Shown here piece after piece: positions 17,858 through 27,050 of a stretch of 64,000 nt of DNA. How positions within the stretch are numbered: the stretch's first letter is position 1; each line of letters begins with the position of its first letter. The position numbers and the translations under genes are program-made. Source of the stretch: Alphaproteobacteria bacterium (GTDB taxonomy: Bacteria; Pseudomonadota; Alphaproteobacteria; UBA6615); contig JAJFIX010000031.1 in assembly GCA_021774575.1 (NCBI GenBank), positions 216,264 to 280,263 on the forward strand, given 5' to 3'. The notes under the pieces were generated by a model, which had not been told where the DNA came from, searched no databases, and saw nothing but the letters and a program-made list of their open reading frames with translations.

Positions 17858-19705
17858 ATGACCGATCAACCGAGTGAGCAATCGTCGGGACAAAATCCAG
17901 CGTCGGGACAAAATCCAGCGGATTTTTCGGCCACATTTGGCCGGATTGCCCAGCGCAGCCAAGAAGTGTTGTCCCAATTCTTGAAAAACCAGGCAGACAC
18001 GTCTTTCGGGCCAGACAATACTCCCAATAGCGATCCGCTGAATATCGGCAGCGCCTTCTTGGAAATGACCCAACGGCTGGCAAGTAATCCCAGCGCCGTC
18101 GTCGAAACCCAAATGGGCATGTGGCAAGATTATCTTTCGCTCTGGCAAAACACGACCCAGCGCATGATGGGCCAAGAAGCTGAGCCCATTGTGGAACCAG
18201 CAAGCGACGACCGGCGATTTAGCGACGATGCCTGGAGCGAAAACCTAGTTTTTGATTATTTCAAGCAGTCTTATCTGTTGTCGGCAAAATGGCTCCAGGA
18301 ATCCGTGCGCCAAGCAGAGGGGCTGGATGATAAGTCAGCCCAAAAAGTCGATTTCTATACTCGCCAATTCATCGACGCGATGGCGCCCTCGAATTTCGTC
18401 ATGACCAATCCGACGGTATTACAAGAAACCCTGGATAGCGGCGGCGAAAACCTGCTCAAAGGGTTGGAAAACCTGCTGGGTGATCTAGAAAAGGGCAATG
18501 GCCAAATTCGCATCACCCAGACTGACGAGGACGCATTTGAAGTCGGCAAGAACCTCGCTTTAACCGGTGGCGAGGTGGTATTCCGCAACGCCTTATTTGA
18601 GCTTATCCAATATACGCCGACCACCGAGAAAGTCGCCAAGCGGCCACTGCTCATCGTTCCGCCGTGGATCAACAAATATTACATTCTCGATCTTAACGAG
18701 AAAAAGAGTTTCATCGCCTGGTGCGTCGCTCAAGGCCATACGGTTTTTACCATCTCCTGGATTAACCCCGATGCCTCCCTGGCCGATAAGAGTTTCGAAG
18801 ATTACATGTCCGAGGGCCTGATCACAGCCATCGATACCGTCGAGGCGATTACCAGCGAGGCATCGATCAACATGGTCGGCTATTGCCTCGGTGGCACACT
18901 GCTGTCGGCGAGCCTGGCCTATATGGAAGCTGTCGGCGATAAGCGCGTCCAATCAGCGACGTTTCTCACCTCGATGATCGATTTCGCCGAATCCGGTGAG
19001 CTAGGTGTTTTCATCGACGAAGAGCAGCTCCAGGCGCTTGAAGCACAAATGAGCGAGACCGGCTATCTCGAAGGATCATCAATGGCCGGGACCTTTAATA
19101 TGCTGCGCGCCAATGATCTAATCTGGTCATTTGTCGTCAATAATTATCTGCTCGGCAAAGACCCTTTCCCTTTCGACCTGCTGTATTGGAACTCAGATTC
19201 AACACGCATGCCGGCAGCAATGCACAGCTATTATCTGCGCAAAATGTACCAAGAAAACTTGCTCGTTCAGCCCGGTGGACTGACTTTAGGCGGGCAATCA
19301 ATTGACGTCTCGACGATCAAAACGCCCAGCTATTTTCTCTCGACCAAGGAAGATCATATCGCCCCTTGGAAATCGACCTATTCCGGGATGTCGTTATTTT
19401 CCGGGCCGACCCGTTTTTGCCTTGCCGGATCAGGACATATTGCCGGTGTGGTAAACCCACCGGCGGCTAATAAATATTTTTACTGGGAAAACACGAAAAC
19501 ACCAAAATCCGCCGACGGGTGGTTTGACGGTGCGGCTCGACAAGATGGATCCTGGTGGCCGGCTTGGGGCAAATGGCTGAAACGCCACGACGGCGGCCAA
19601 ATAGCGGCAAGAAAGCCAGGCTCAGCGAACTTCAAATCACTTGGGGCGGCGCCGGGGACTTATGTTTTGTCACGGGATGGCGACAGCAGTAATCAGCCGG
19701 ATTAA
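17858..19705 (+). CDS. phaC: Class I poly(3-hydroxyalkanoate) synthase
   Basis: A 615-residue class I PHA synthase that polymerises hydroxyacyl-CoA into storage granules. The lipase-like box GYCLGG at about residues 341-346 carries the nucleophile Cys. The Asp in TKEDHIAPW and the His in GSGHIAGVVNPP complete the triad. The conserved PPWINKYYILDL region precedes it. The N-terminus contains a perfect 18-base tandem duplication (17884-17919) that repeats SGQNPA in a disordered region. No phaA, phaB or phasin gene is adjacent. The 3' end overlaps the converging carbonic anhydrase gene by four bases. Confidence 0.95.
   Translation: MTDQPSEQSSGQNPASGQNPADFSATFGRIAQRSQEVLSQFLKNQADTSFGPDNTPNSDPLNIGSAFLEMTQRLASNPSAVVETQMGMWQDYLSLWQNTTQRMMGQEAEPIVEPASDDRRFSDDAWSENLVFDYFKQSYLLSAKWLQESVRQAEGLDDKSAQKVDFYTRQFIDAMAPSNFVMTNPTVLQETLDSGGENLLKGLENLLGDLEKGNGQIRITQTDEDAFEVGKNLALTGGEVVFRNALFELIQYTPTTEKVAKRPLLIVPPWINKYYILDLNEKKSFIAWCVAQGHTVFTISWINPDASLADKSFEDYMSEGLITAIDTVEAITSEASINMVGYCLGGTLLSASLAYMEAVGDKRVQSATFLTSMIDFAESGELGVFIDEEQLQALEAQMSETGYLEGSSMAGTFNMLRANDLIWSFVVNNYLLGKDPFPFDLLYWNSDSTRMPAAMHSYYLRKMYQENLLVQPGGLTLGGQSIDVSTIKTPSYFLSTKEDHIAPWKSTYSGMSLFSGPTRFCLAGSGHIAGVVNPPAANKYFYWENTKTPKSADGWFDGAARQDGSWWPAWGKWLKRHDGGQIAARKPGSANFKSLGAAPGTYVLSRDGDSSNQPD
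17884..17919 (+). repeat. 18-bp tandem duplication within phaC
   Basis: Two adjacent identical copies of GTCGGGACAAAATCCAGC (17884-17901 and 17902-17919). The unit is a multiple of three, so the reading frame is kept and six residues are repeated. Confidence 0.97.
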
Positions 19706-20238
19706 TTCGGCGACTGGCGCTCCATGGCCAAAAACTCTGCCGCCAATTCTTGATAATGCTTGGCCGACCAATCAAAGTTCGCGATTTCCTCTTCACGGAG
19801 GTCTCGTAATTTTTTTGCTGGAACGCCGGACCATAATTCGCCGCTACGAACAATTTTTCCCGGCGTGACCAAGGCACCGGCGGCGACCATGGCGCCGGTT
19901 TCAACCCGCGCGCCATCCAGGATGCAGGCTTTCATGCCGACAAAGCTCCGGTCTTCCAACGTGCAGGCGTGCAACATTGCCATATGGCCGACGGTCACGT
20001 CGTTGCCGATATAGGTGCCCTGAACATTGTCTTGAACGTGGATCACCGTACCGTCCTGGATATTAGTTCCCGTGCCGATACGAATTTCTTCGACATCAGC
20101 ACGGATTGTCACGCCATACCAAATGCCGCAACCCAGACCGATTGCAACATCGCCGATTATCGCCGCAGTACCGGCGACAAAGACATCCGCGCCGATTTGG
20201 GGCATGACCCCTTTATAGGGCTGAATGAGACCAGGCAT
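19702..20238 (-). CDS. Gamma carbonic anhydrase family protein
   Basis: A 178-residue left-handed beta-helix protein built from hexapeptide repeats. The metal-binding His positions typical of gamma carbonic anhydrases are visible in VIHVQDN, VGHMAMLHACT and surrounding repeats. Family members are carbonic anhydrases or acyltransferase-like proteins of unproven activity, so the enzymatic role is uncertain. AGGAG lies six bases before ATG 20238. It converges on phaC and is transcribed away from hpt. Confidence 0.88.
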   Translation of the reverse strand: MPGLIQPYKGVMPQIGADVFVAGTAAIIGDVAIGLGCGIWYGVTIRADVEEIRIGTGTNIQDGTVIHVQDNVQGTYIGNDVTVGHMAMLHACTLEDRSFVGMKACILDGARVETGAMVAAGALVTPGKIVRSGELWSGVPAKKLRDLREEEIANFDWSAKHYQELAAEFLAMERQSPN

Positions 20239-20380
20239 AGGTGGCTCCTTTTTCTACGATCCGGGTGACGACCTGCTACCACGGGTCCCCGGCCCCAACC
20301 AAGACCCATATCGACTTGGCGTTGGCAAACTTGTCCAAGCACTATAGACACAACTTAAATCGCACTCAGGATCGAACTCA

Positions 20381-20926
20381 ATGTCATCTCAGTCAAACGC
20401 AGATATCCAAATTGAAACTCTATACAGCGCCGCCGAAATCGCGACCTGCGTGACCCGCATGGCGGCGGAAATTTCGGCTGCCCTGCCCGGGGAAATCGTC
20501 ATTCTATCGCTGTTGAAAGGAAGTTTCATGTTTACCGCTGACCTCGTGCGGGCTCTCCATGCACGTGGAACGACGAGCCGCATTGAATTTCTTAAAGTGT
20601 CGAGCTATGGCGACCGGACATCTAGTTCGGGCACGGTTCGGGTCGATGGTGACCTGCCCCAAGACCTCGAAAACAAGTCGGTTTTGCTCGTCGATGATAT
20701 TCTCGATACCGGGCACACCTTGAACTGGGTGCGTAATCTCGTCGGCGCTTCGGGAGCAGAGTCGGTGACCGCTGCGGTCCTGCTCGACAAACCGTCCCGC
20801 CGCGAAGCTCCCTTCAAAGCCGACTTTATCGGCTTTGAAATTCCGGATAAATTCGTCGTCGGTTACGGTATTGATTATGCGCAAAAATTCCGTGACCTCC
20901 CCTATATCGGCGCGGTCCAGACTTAA
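20381..20926 (+). CDS. hpt: Hypoxanthine phosphoribosyltransferase
   Basis: A 181-residue purine salvage enzyme that makes IMP or GMP from hypoxanthine or guanine and PRPP. The PRPP-binding motif VLLVDDILDTGHTL is at about residues 104-117. The opening EIVILSLLKGSFMF and the base-contact strand DFIGFEIPDKFVVGYGIDYA match the family. It ends three bases before the converging argC gene. The 142-base gap upstream is a divergent promoter region shared with the carbonic anhydrase gene. Confidence 0.94.
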   Translation: MSSQSNADIQIETLYSAAEIATCVTRMAAEISAALPGEIVILSLLKGSFMFTADLVRALHARGTTSRIEFLKVSSYGDRTSSSGTVRVDGDLPQDLENKSVLLVDDILDTGHTLNWVRNLVGASGAESVTAAVLLDKPSRREAPFKADFIGFEIPDKFVVGYGIDYAQKFRDLPYIGAVQT

Positions 20927-20928
20927 TG

Positions 20929-21990
20929 TCAGGGCATCATCGGTCCCTGTTGCAGCGCCAGAGTTTCCTCAAAGCCCGCCATCACATTCATATTCTGTAT
21001 GGCTTGCCCCGACGCGCCTTTGACCAAATTATCCGTCGCCGACAAAATTATCGCGTGACCCGGCCGCCGATCAGGGAACACGCCCAACAGACACAAATTC
21101 GAGCCACGCACATCATGGGTCGCCGGGCTGACGCCTTCAGCCGTGACGTGCACGAAGGGCTCATCGACATAGCGCTTCGTCAGGCTGGCCCTAAGGTCAG
21201 CAAGCGAGGCATCCGGCGCCAATGTCACGTAGCAGGTCGCAAGAATGCCCCGGTTCATCGGGACAAGGTGGGGCGTGAAGGAAATCGTCACCGGCTGACC
21301 CGCCGCCGCCGACAACTCCTGCTCCATCTCGCCGGTATGGCGGTGGCTGGCGATTTTATAGGCAATGAGGCTTTCGCTCACCTCCGAATGCAGGCTTGAT
21401 TGGCGGACCGCACGCCCGGCGCCGGAGACACCCGACTTGGCATCAATGATGATATTTTCTGGTGCAATCACCCCGGCGGCAAGGGGCGGCAATAATGCCA
21501 GCTCGACGGTCGTCGTATAACATCCTGGGTTGGCGACCAGCCGCGCTTTGGCAATATCTTCCCGATAGAATTCGGTCAACCCGTAGACGGCCTCATCCTG
21601 CAATTGGGTGGCTTGATGGTCGGCCCCATACCATTCCATGTAATCAACTGGATCACGCAACCGAAAGTCCGGCGACAGGTCGATCACCTTGGCGCCGCCA
21701 TCTGATTTCAAAATATCTCCCACCACGGTTTGGGTAATCCCGTGGGGCAATCCGCAAAAAACGAAATCAGCCCGATCAAAGTCGGCATCTTCGATGCGGA
21801 TGAGGTCCGGCAGGTTAAGCCGTGCCAGATGCGGATAAATCGCCGACATCGACTGACCGGCCAATTTATTGGCGGTCAAAAAGGAAATCTCGGCTTGGGG
21901 ATGCTGGTCAAGCAGGCGCACCAATTCGGCGCCCGCATATCCGCTGGCCCCTAGAATACCGATCTGCAATTTTTTCGCCATACTGGACAT
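20929..21990 (-). CDS. argC: N-acetyl-gamma-glutamyl-phosphate reductase
   Basis: A 353-residue type 1 ArgC, the third step of arginine synthesis, reducing the acyl phosphate to the semialdehyde. The NADP-binding loop is GILGASGYAGAELVRLL, the catalytic Cys sits in NPGCYTT, and the conserved His region is SHRHTGEMEQEL. Two in-frame ATGs (21990 and 21981) are possible. The other arg genes are not in the window. Confidence 0.95.
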   Translation of the reverse strand: MSSMAKKLQIGILGASGYAGAELVRLLDQHPQAEISFLTANKLAGQSMSAIYPHLARLNLPDLIRIEDADFDRADFVFCGLPHGITQTVVGDILKSDGGAKVIDLSPDFRLRDPVDYMEWYGADHQATQLQDEAVYGLTEFYREDIAKARLVANPGCYTTTVELALLPPLAAGVIAPENIIIDAKSGVSGAGRAVRQSSLHSEVSESLIAYKIASHRHTGEMEQELSAAAGQPVTISFTPHLVPMNRGILATCYVTLAPDASLADLRASLTKRYVDEPFVHVTAEGVSPATHDVRGSNLCLLGVFPDRRPGHAIILSATDNLVKGASGQAIQNMNVMAGFEETLALQQGPMMP

Positions 21991-22065
21991 CGCGCCCTCG
22001 CTTGTTGGAAGGCGCCCGCATTACAAAGAATGCAGGGCGATTGCAATAGTATTTAGGTCAGATAT

Positions 22066-23007
22066 TTATAATTTCGCCAAATGTTGGGTCAACAAATCAT
22101 AAAAACCGTCGGCATCGACTTTGTAGATCCAATTGGTATTTTCCGGCCGCCCGGTGACTCGCCAAAAATCAACTGCCGTGTGCCCCATGGTCAGGTCCGA
22201 CTGGGTTTCGATAGCCACATTGACCTGCTTGCCAGTAAATAAGTCCGGTGCCAAAAGATACGCGACGGTACACGGATCATGCAGCGGCCCGCCTTCGGAC
22301 CCATATTTCTCCATATCGTGACGGTCGTAAAATTCGAGCATGTCGTGGGCCGCGCGCCCGACATCACTGCCGATTGCCCCAATCGCGGCCAATCTTTCCG
22401 CCGTCGTGATGACTTGGTGGGTCGCATCCAGCCCCATTGCCGTTATCGGCCGCCCGCAAGAAAAAACGATATGGGCTGCGTGTGGATCAACCTGGATATT
22501 AAATTCCGCCGAAGGCGAGCTATTTCCACCCTCGCGCATGGCCCCACCCATGAGAACGATTTCGGCAATCTTTGGCACGATAGAGGGTTCACGAACGATG
22601 GCCATGGCAATATTGGTCAGCGGCCCGGTCGGCACCAAAGTGATACTTTCATCAGCGGCGGCAAGGAGCGTCTCGATAATGAAATCGACGCTGTGTTCCG
22701 GCCTTAACGGTGTTTCCGGGTCATAGATTTCAACCCCATCGATACCGGTTTTGCCGTGAACCGCCTCGGCGGTCATCAGTGGGCGAAGCATGGGGCGGAT
22801 ACAGCCAGCAAAAACTGGAATATCCTGGCGCCCGCCAATATCACACATGATGCGCGCATTGCGTTGGGTAAGGTTCAACGGGACATTCCCGGCCACAGTC
22901 GTAATACCCAAAATATCGAGCTCCGCCGGCGCGGCAAAGGCGAGCAACAGCATGATTGCGTCGTCCTGACCTGGATCACAATCAATGATAATGGGGCGTG
23001 CCGTCAT
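22066..23007 (-). CDS. Inosine/uridine-type nucleoside hydrolase
   Basis: A 313-residue nucleoside hydrolase that releases free base from ribonucleosides. The calcium-binding motif DCDPGQDDA follows the start. Further conserved elements are VPTGPLTNIAMA, VLMGGAMREGGNSSPSAEFNIQVDPHAA and HDPCTVAYLL. It lies between argC and the prfB block on the same strand, with gaps of 75 and 15 bases. With hpt nearby it may feed purine salvage, which is inferred from function only. Confidence 0.92.
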   Translation of the reverse strand: MTARPIIIDCDPGQDDAIMLLLAFAAPAELDILGITTVAGNVPLNLTQRNARIMCDIGGRQDIPVFAGCIRPMLRPLMTAEAVHGKTGIDGVEIYDPETPLRPEHSVDFIIETLLAAADESITLVPTGPLTNIAMAIVREPSIVPKIAEIVLMGGAMREGGNSSPSAEFNIQVDPHAAHIVFSCGRPITAMGLDATHQVITTAERLAAIGAIGSDVGRAAHDMLEFYDRHDMEKYGSEGGPLHDPCTVAYLLAPDLFTGKQVNVAIETQSDLTMGHTAVDFWRVTGRPENTNWIYKVDADGFYDLLTQHLAKL

Positions 23008-23022
23008 TTCGTCCGATACCTA

Positions 23023-23244
23023 TTATTTTGAATATGGGGTTTCAAGCTGGTCGATGAGGCGCTTTAGGGTTTGGCGAAATTGCGCCTCATTTGCCCCCAT
23101 CAGAATTGCGTCTTCAAAGGCTTCACGAACGATATCATTGATCTCGGCAATATTTTCGCGCATTGCGACAAGTTTCTCGTCACACGCCAGAGGATCTCCG
23201 GCTGTGTCCAGCCATTCTTCAGGTTCGTAATTTTTGTTGGTCAA
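23023..23244 (-). CDS. Small conserved hypothetical protein after prfB
   Basis: A 73-residue acidic, helical protein ([18 protein letters not shown]; later [14 protein letters not shown] and [13 protein letters not shown]). The start is TTG at 23244, overlapping the prfB stop as TTGA, so translation is probably coupled to prfB. I do not know its function. No cysteines or membrane segments are seen. Confidence 0.6.
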   Translation of the reverse strand: MTNKNYEPEEWLDTAGDPLACDEKLVAMRENIAEINDIVREAFEDAILMGANEAQFRQTLKRLIDQLETPYSK

Positions 23245-24360
23245 GTCGCAACCTCGTCGCCACCACCAAGTTTACTGGCAAGCGACGCTTCCAGAAATTT
23301 GTCGATGCCCCCATCCAGAACTGATTGGGCGTTCCCTATTTCGACATTTGTCCGCAAATCCTTGACCATTTGATAGGGCTGCAAAACATAGGATCGGATT
23401 TGATGCCCCCAGCCAATTTCCGTCTTGGCATCGGCTTCGGCTTGGGCGGCATCTTCGCGAATTTTGAGTTCTCGCTCATAAAGCCGGGCACGCAGCATAT
23501 CCATTGCCTGCGCTCGATTACGGTGCTGGGAGCGATCATTCTGACATTGAACGACAATGCCGGTCGGCTCATGGGTTATCCGAACAGCGCTGTCTGTTTT
23601 ATTGACATGCTGACCACCGGCACCGGATGCGCGATATGTATCAACGCGCAAATCCTTGTCTTCGATATCAACTTCGATCGTATCGTCAATGAGCGGATAG
23701 ACCCAAACCGAGGCAAAACTTGTGTGTCGTCGCGATTGGCTGTCGAAGGGTGAAATTCGGACTAAACGGTGGACGCCGGTTTCGGTTTTTAGCCAGCCAT
23801 AGGCGTTCAATCCGGCGATTTTGATTGTTACGGATTTGAGCCCCGCCTCTTCGCCCGCACTCTCTTCAATCCATTCCACTTTGAAGTCACGTTGGTCGGC
23901 CCATCTCGTATACATCCGAGTTAAGATTTCAGCCCAGTCCTGGCTTTCGGTCCCTCCCGCCCCAGCATGAATTTCGAGGAAACAGTCGTTGCTGTCGGCT
24001 TCACCCGACAGCAAGCTCTCCAATTCCAATGAAGCGGCAAGATCGCGCAGGCGTTCTAGCTCGGCCTCGGCTTCTGCGATGACCGTCTGATCGTCTTCGG
24101 CTTCGCCCATCTCAATGAGTTCCAGACCTTCATCAACGCCGGTTTCGAGCTCCGTCACGACGGCCAAGGATTTTTCTAATTGGGTGCGCTCGCGCATGAC
24201 TTTTTGCGCATTATCCGCATCGTCCCAGAGACCGGTGTCTTCGACGGCCGCGTTCAGTTCCTCGAGACGTCGATTTGCCTTATCCCAGTCAAAGATGCCT
24301 CCGAAGCAGTTCTATCGAGCTTCTGATTTCATCTGCAAGCTGAAGGTTTTCTGCGCGCAT
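23241..24360 (-). CDS. prfB: Peptide chain release factor 2 with programmed +1 frameshift
   Basis: RF2 releases proteins at UGA and UAA. Reading starts at ATG 24360, runs 23 codons ([19 protein letters not shown] then RRHL), meets an in-frame TGA at 24291-24289 and must shift +1 to continue as [12 protein letters not shown]. The full product is 372 residues. The codon-recognition tripeptide SPF is in [15 protein letters not shown], and the catalytic GGQ in [15 protein letters not shown]. The slip site CTTTGAC is preceded by GGAGG, as in the autoregulated prfB of many bacteria. The downstream small gene overlaps its stop. Confidence 0.95.
24289..24304 (-). promoter_or_regulatory. prfB programmed frameshift site
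   Basis: On the minus strand the bases read CGGAGGCATCTTTGAC: an internal Shine-Dalgarno-like GGAGG, the slippery codon CTT, the in-frame stop TGA, and C. This is the classical RF2 autoregulation element. Confidence 0.95.
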
Positions 24361-24407
24361 GGTCAATCCATTTCAAAACGGGTTTATAAAAGTAAAGCTG
24401 AGTGAGC

Positions 24408-26888
24408 CTAATATATGCCCGACTGACCGTCACCGCTCAAGGCGCTTGGCGACGTAATCCCGCCACTACCATTCGGACCACCCGTCGCCAGACTACCCAC
24501 CGCAGGCGGCCCGGTACCCTCCTTGAAAGCCTCCAGGATGACCCTTTCCGTCGACGGTCCCGCTAGCGCGCCGGTGGCGGCATCCACCCGGATCAACCGC
24601 ACTCCTTCGGGCACGCGAAACGGCGTCGCCGGTTGATCCGCAAGGGCCGCTGCCATGAAATCGCGGAAAATTGGCGCGGCTGCGGACGATCCCGTTTCCC
24701 GGCGGCCCAAAGTACGAGGCGTGTCAAACCCGACAAAAACACCGGCGACGAGGTCGGGTGAAAACCCGATAAACCAGCTGTCGATACTGTCGTTGGTGGT
24801 TCCGGTTTTACCGCCCAGAGGTTTGCCAACCGTGGCCACCCGGACACCCGTGCCGCGTTGGACGACACCTTGGAGCATCGACACCATTTGATAGCCCGTA
24901 GCTTCGCTGACAATTTGTTCGCGAATATCAGGAATGACCGGCGGTGCCTGTCCTTCCCAGGTAACATTTTCGCAGCCGTCACATGGGCGCGTATCATGCC
25001 GGAACACAGATGCCCCGGTCCGATCCTGGATCCGGTCGATAAATGTCGGCTCGATCCGATGACCTCCATTGACGATCATCGCATAGGCCGCCGTCAGGCG
25101 CATGAGCGTGGTTTCGCTGGCGCCGATTGACATGGAAAGAATGCGCGGCAGTTCGTCGGCAACGCCGAATGCCTCGCCATACTCGGCAACCATGTCCAAA
25201 CCAACCGCTTGTGCCAGCCGAACGGTCATCAGATTTCTTGATTTTTCGATGCCGAGACGCATCGGGCTCGGACCATAAAATCGATTGGAGTAGTTTTCCG
25301 GTTTCCACCGGCCAAGCTCGGGTCCCTGATCGATGACGATCGGCGCATCCATGACGATGGTCGAAGGCGTGAAGCCGGAATCCAGTGCGGCCATATAAAC
25401 AAAGGGCTTGAAGGCCGACCCCGGTTGGCGCCACGCTTGGGTCGCGCGATTAAAAACGCTGGTTTCGGCATCATAGCCGCCGACCATCGCCAAAACACGG
25501 CCGGTATGAGGATCGAGAGAAATAATGCCGCCCTGTATTTCGGGGACCTGGCGCAATCCGAAGCTATCAGCTGGATAGTCGTCGCCATCACCATTCGCTG
25601 TCACCGCCTCGACCAAAATAACATCGCCAGGCATCAACACGTCAGAAACAGCATTTATTTCGGGGCCTAGGGCCTGATTGGCCAGCGGTGTCCGCGCCCA
25701 GGCAAGTTCGGATAGCGGCAGACCCCCGATTCGGCCACCTGGTGCACTGCCGATTAGGCCAATTTCGGCTGCCGTGCCGACCGTATCGAGAACGACAGCC
25801 AACAGCCAATCGCGGCTCCCAGCCGGGGCCGGGATTTCAACTAACTGAGCCTGCCAGTCATTCAACTCGGCGATACGCTCTACCGGTCCTCGCCAACCGT
25901 GGCGTCTGTCATAGGCTTCCAGGCCGTCACGCAAAGCGGTAACCGCTGCCTGCTGCAATTCCGGATCTAGGGTGGACCGCACCGAGAGCCCCTCTTTATA
26001 AAGAAAATCCTCATCGTCGTAGCGGTCAATAATTTCCCGGCGAATTTCCTCGGCGAAATAGGGCGCGTCAACATATTCGGCTGCCCCCAACCCGCTCACA
26101 TTAATCTCTAATGCCAACTCCCGGTCGCGGATTTCAGGGCCGATATATCCGTCTATCGCCAACCGATATAAAACATAGTTTCGCCGGGTGAGCGCCGCCT
26201 CCGGCCGTCGGACGGGATGATAATTATTTGGCGCCTTGGGCAATCCGGCAAGGAACGCGGCTTCCCCAATGCTGAGTTCTTCTAGGCTTTTGTCGAAATA
26301 ATTGATCGCGGCAGCCGCGACCCCATAAGACCGAGCACCGAGATAAATCTCGTTTAGATACAATTCGAGGATTTCATCCTTGGTGAACGTTCGCTCGATC
26401 CGCCAGGCAATGATCATTTCCTTGATCTTGCGGGCAATCGTAATATCCTTGTTATCGAGCAAGAAATTTTGCGCGACCTGTTGAGTAATCGTCGAAGCGC
26501 CGACAGGCCTGCGACCCTGTCCAATATTTTTGATATTGGTCACAATGGCGCGCAAAATACCCTGCGGATCAATTCCCAAATGAGTATAAAACCGCTTATC
26601 TTCGGCAGAAATAAAGGCCTGCTTGACCAATTCGGGCACCGATTCAATCGGAATAAAAATCCGGCGCTCAGCCGAGAATTCAGCCAACAGACGACCATCG
26701 CCGGCATGCACCCGGCTGACCACTGACGGCTGATATTCGGACAGCGTATCCACCGTATCGGGCAAATCCTGACCGTAATAAATAAACGCCCCGGCAAGCG
26801 CCAGCACACCGCTAAGACTGGCAAGAACGCCAGCCCCCAAACCATAAAAAAATATTTTCCGCGCCAGTTTGAGCATCGAACTCACCAT
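24408..26888 (-). CDS. mrcA: Penicillin-binding protein 1A
   Basis: An 826-residue bifunctional peptidoglycan synthase. One N-terminal membrane helix (about residues 11-33) is followed by the GT51 glycosyltransferase domain (EDKRFYTHLGIDPQGI, then STITQQVAQNFLL and NEIYLGARSYG). The transpeptidase domain has the SxxK motif in GSAFKPF at about residue 492, SRN in EKSRNLMT, and KTG in GGKTGTTNDS near residue 691. The C-terminal tail is Gly/Ser-rich. The position between amiC and prfB is typical of alphaproteobacteria. ATG at 26888 or 26876 is possible. Confidence 0.96.
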   Translation of the reverse strand: MVSSMLKLARKIFFYGLGAGVLASLSGVLALAGAFIYYGQDLPDTVDTLSEYQPSVVSRVHAGDGRLLAEFSAERRIFIPIESVPELVKQAFISAEDKRFYTHLGIDPQGILRAIVTNIKNIGQGRRPVGASTITQQVAQNFLLDNKDITIARKIKEMIIAWRIERTFTKDEILELYLNEIYLGARSYGVAAAAINYFDKSLEELSIGEAAFLAGLPKAPNNYHPVRRPEAALTRRNYVLYRLAIDGYIGPEIRDRELALEINVSGLGAAEYVDAPYFAEEIRREIIDRYDDEDFLYKEGLSVRSTLDPELQQAAVTALRDGLEAYDRRHGWRGPVERIAELNDWQAQLVEIPAPAGSRDWLLAVVLDTVGTAAEIGLIGSAPGGRIGGLPLSELAWARTPLANQALGPEINAVSDVLMPGDVILVEAVTANGDGDDYPADSFGLRQVPEIQGGIISLDPHTGRVLAMVGGYDAETSVFNRATQAWRQPGSAFKPFVYMAALDSGFTPSTIVMDAPIVIDQGPELGRWKPENYSNRFYGPSPMRLGIEKSRNLMTVRLAQAVGLDMVAEYGEAFGVADELPRILSMSIGASETTLMRLTAAYAMIVNGGHRIEPTFIDRIQDRTGASVFRHDTRPCDGCENVTWEGQAPPVIPDIREQIVSEATGYQMVSMLQGVVQRGTGVRVATVGKPLGGKTGTTNDSIDSWFIGFSPDLVAGVFVGFDTPRTLGRRETGSSAAAPIFRDFMAAALADQPATPFRVPEGVRLIRVDAATGALAGPSTERVILEAFKEGTGPPAVGSLATGGPNGSGGITSPSALSGDGQSGIY

Positions 26889-27050
26889 TGGGTGACCCTA
26901 TCGGTGATCTCTAAAATTAAAATTCAGCACGGTGCTCTTTCGGACTCCGCGCATTCTCCCACCCCCAACGCAACGTTATATGAGCACAATGTGGCGTAAT
27001 TGCAAATGCCATGTCAGTTGGCGCCCAAATTTCAAATATTAAGCGAGAAC

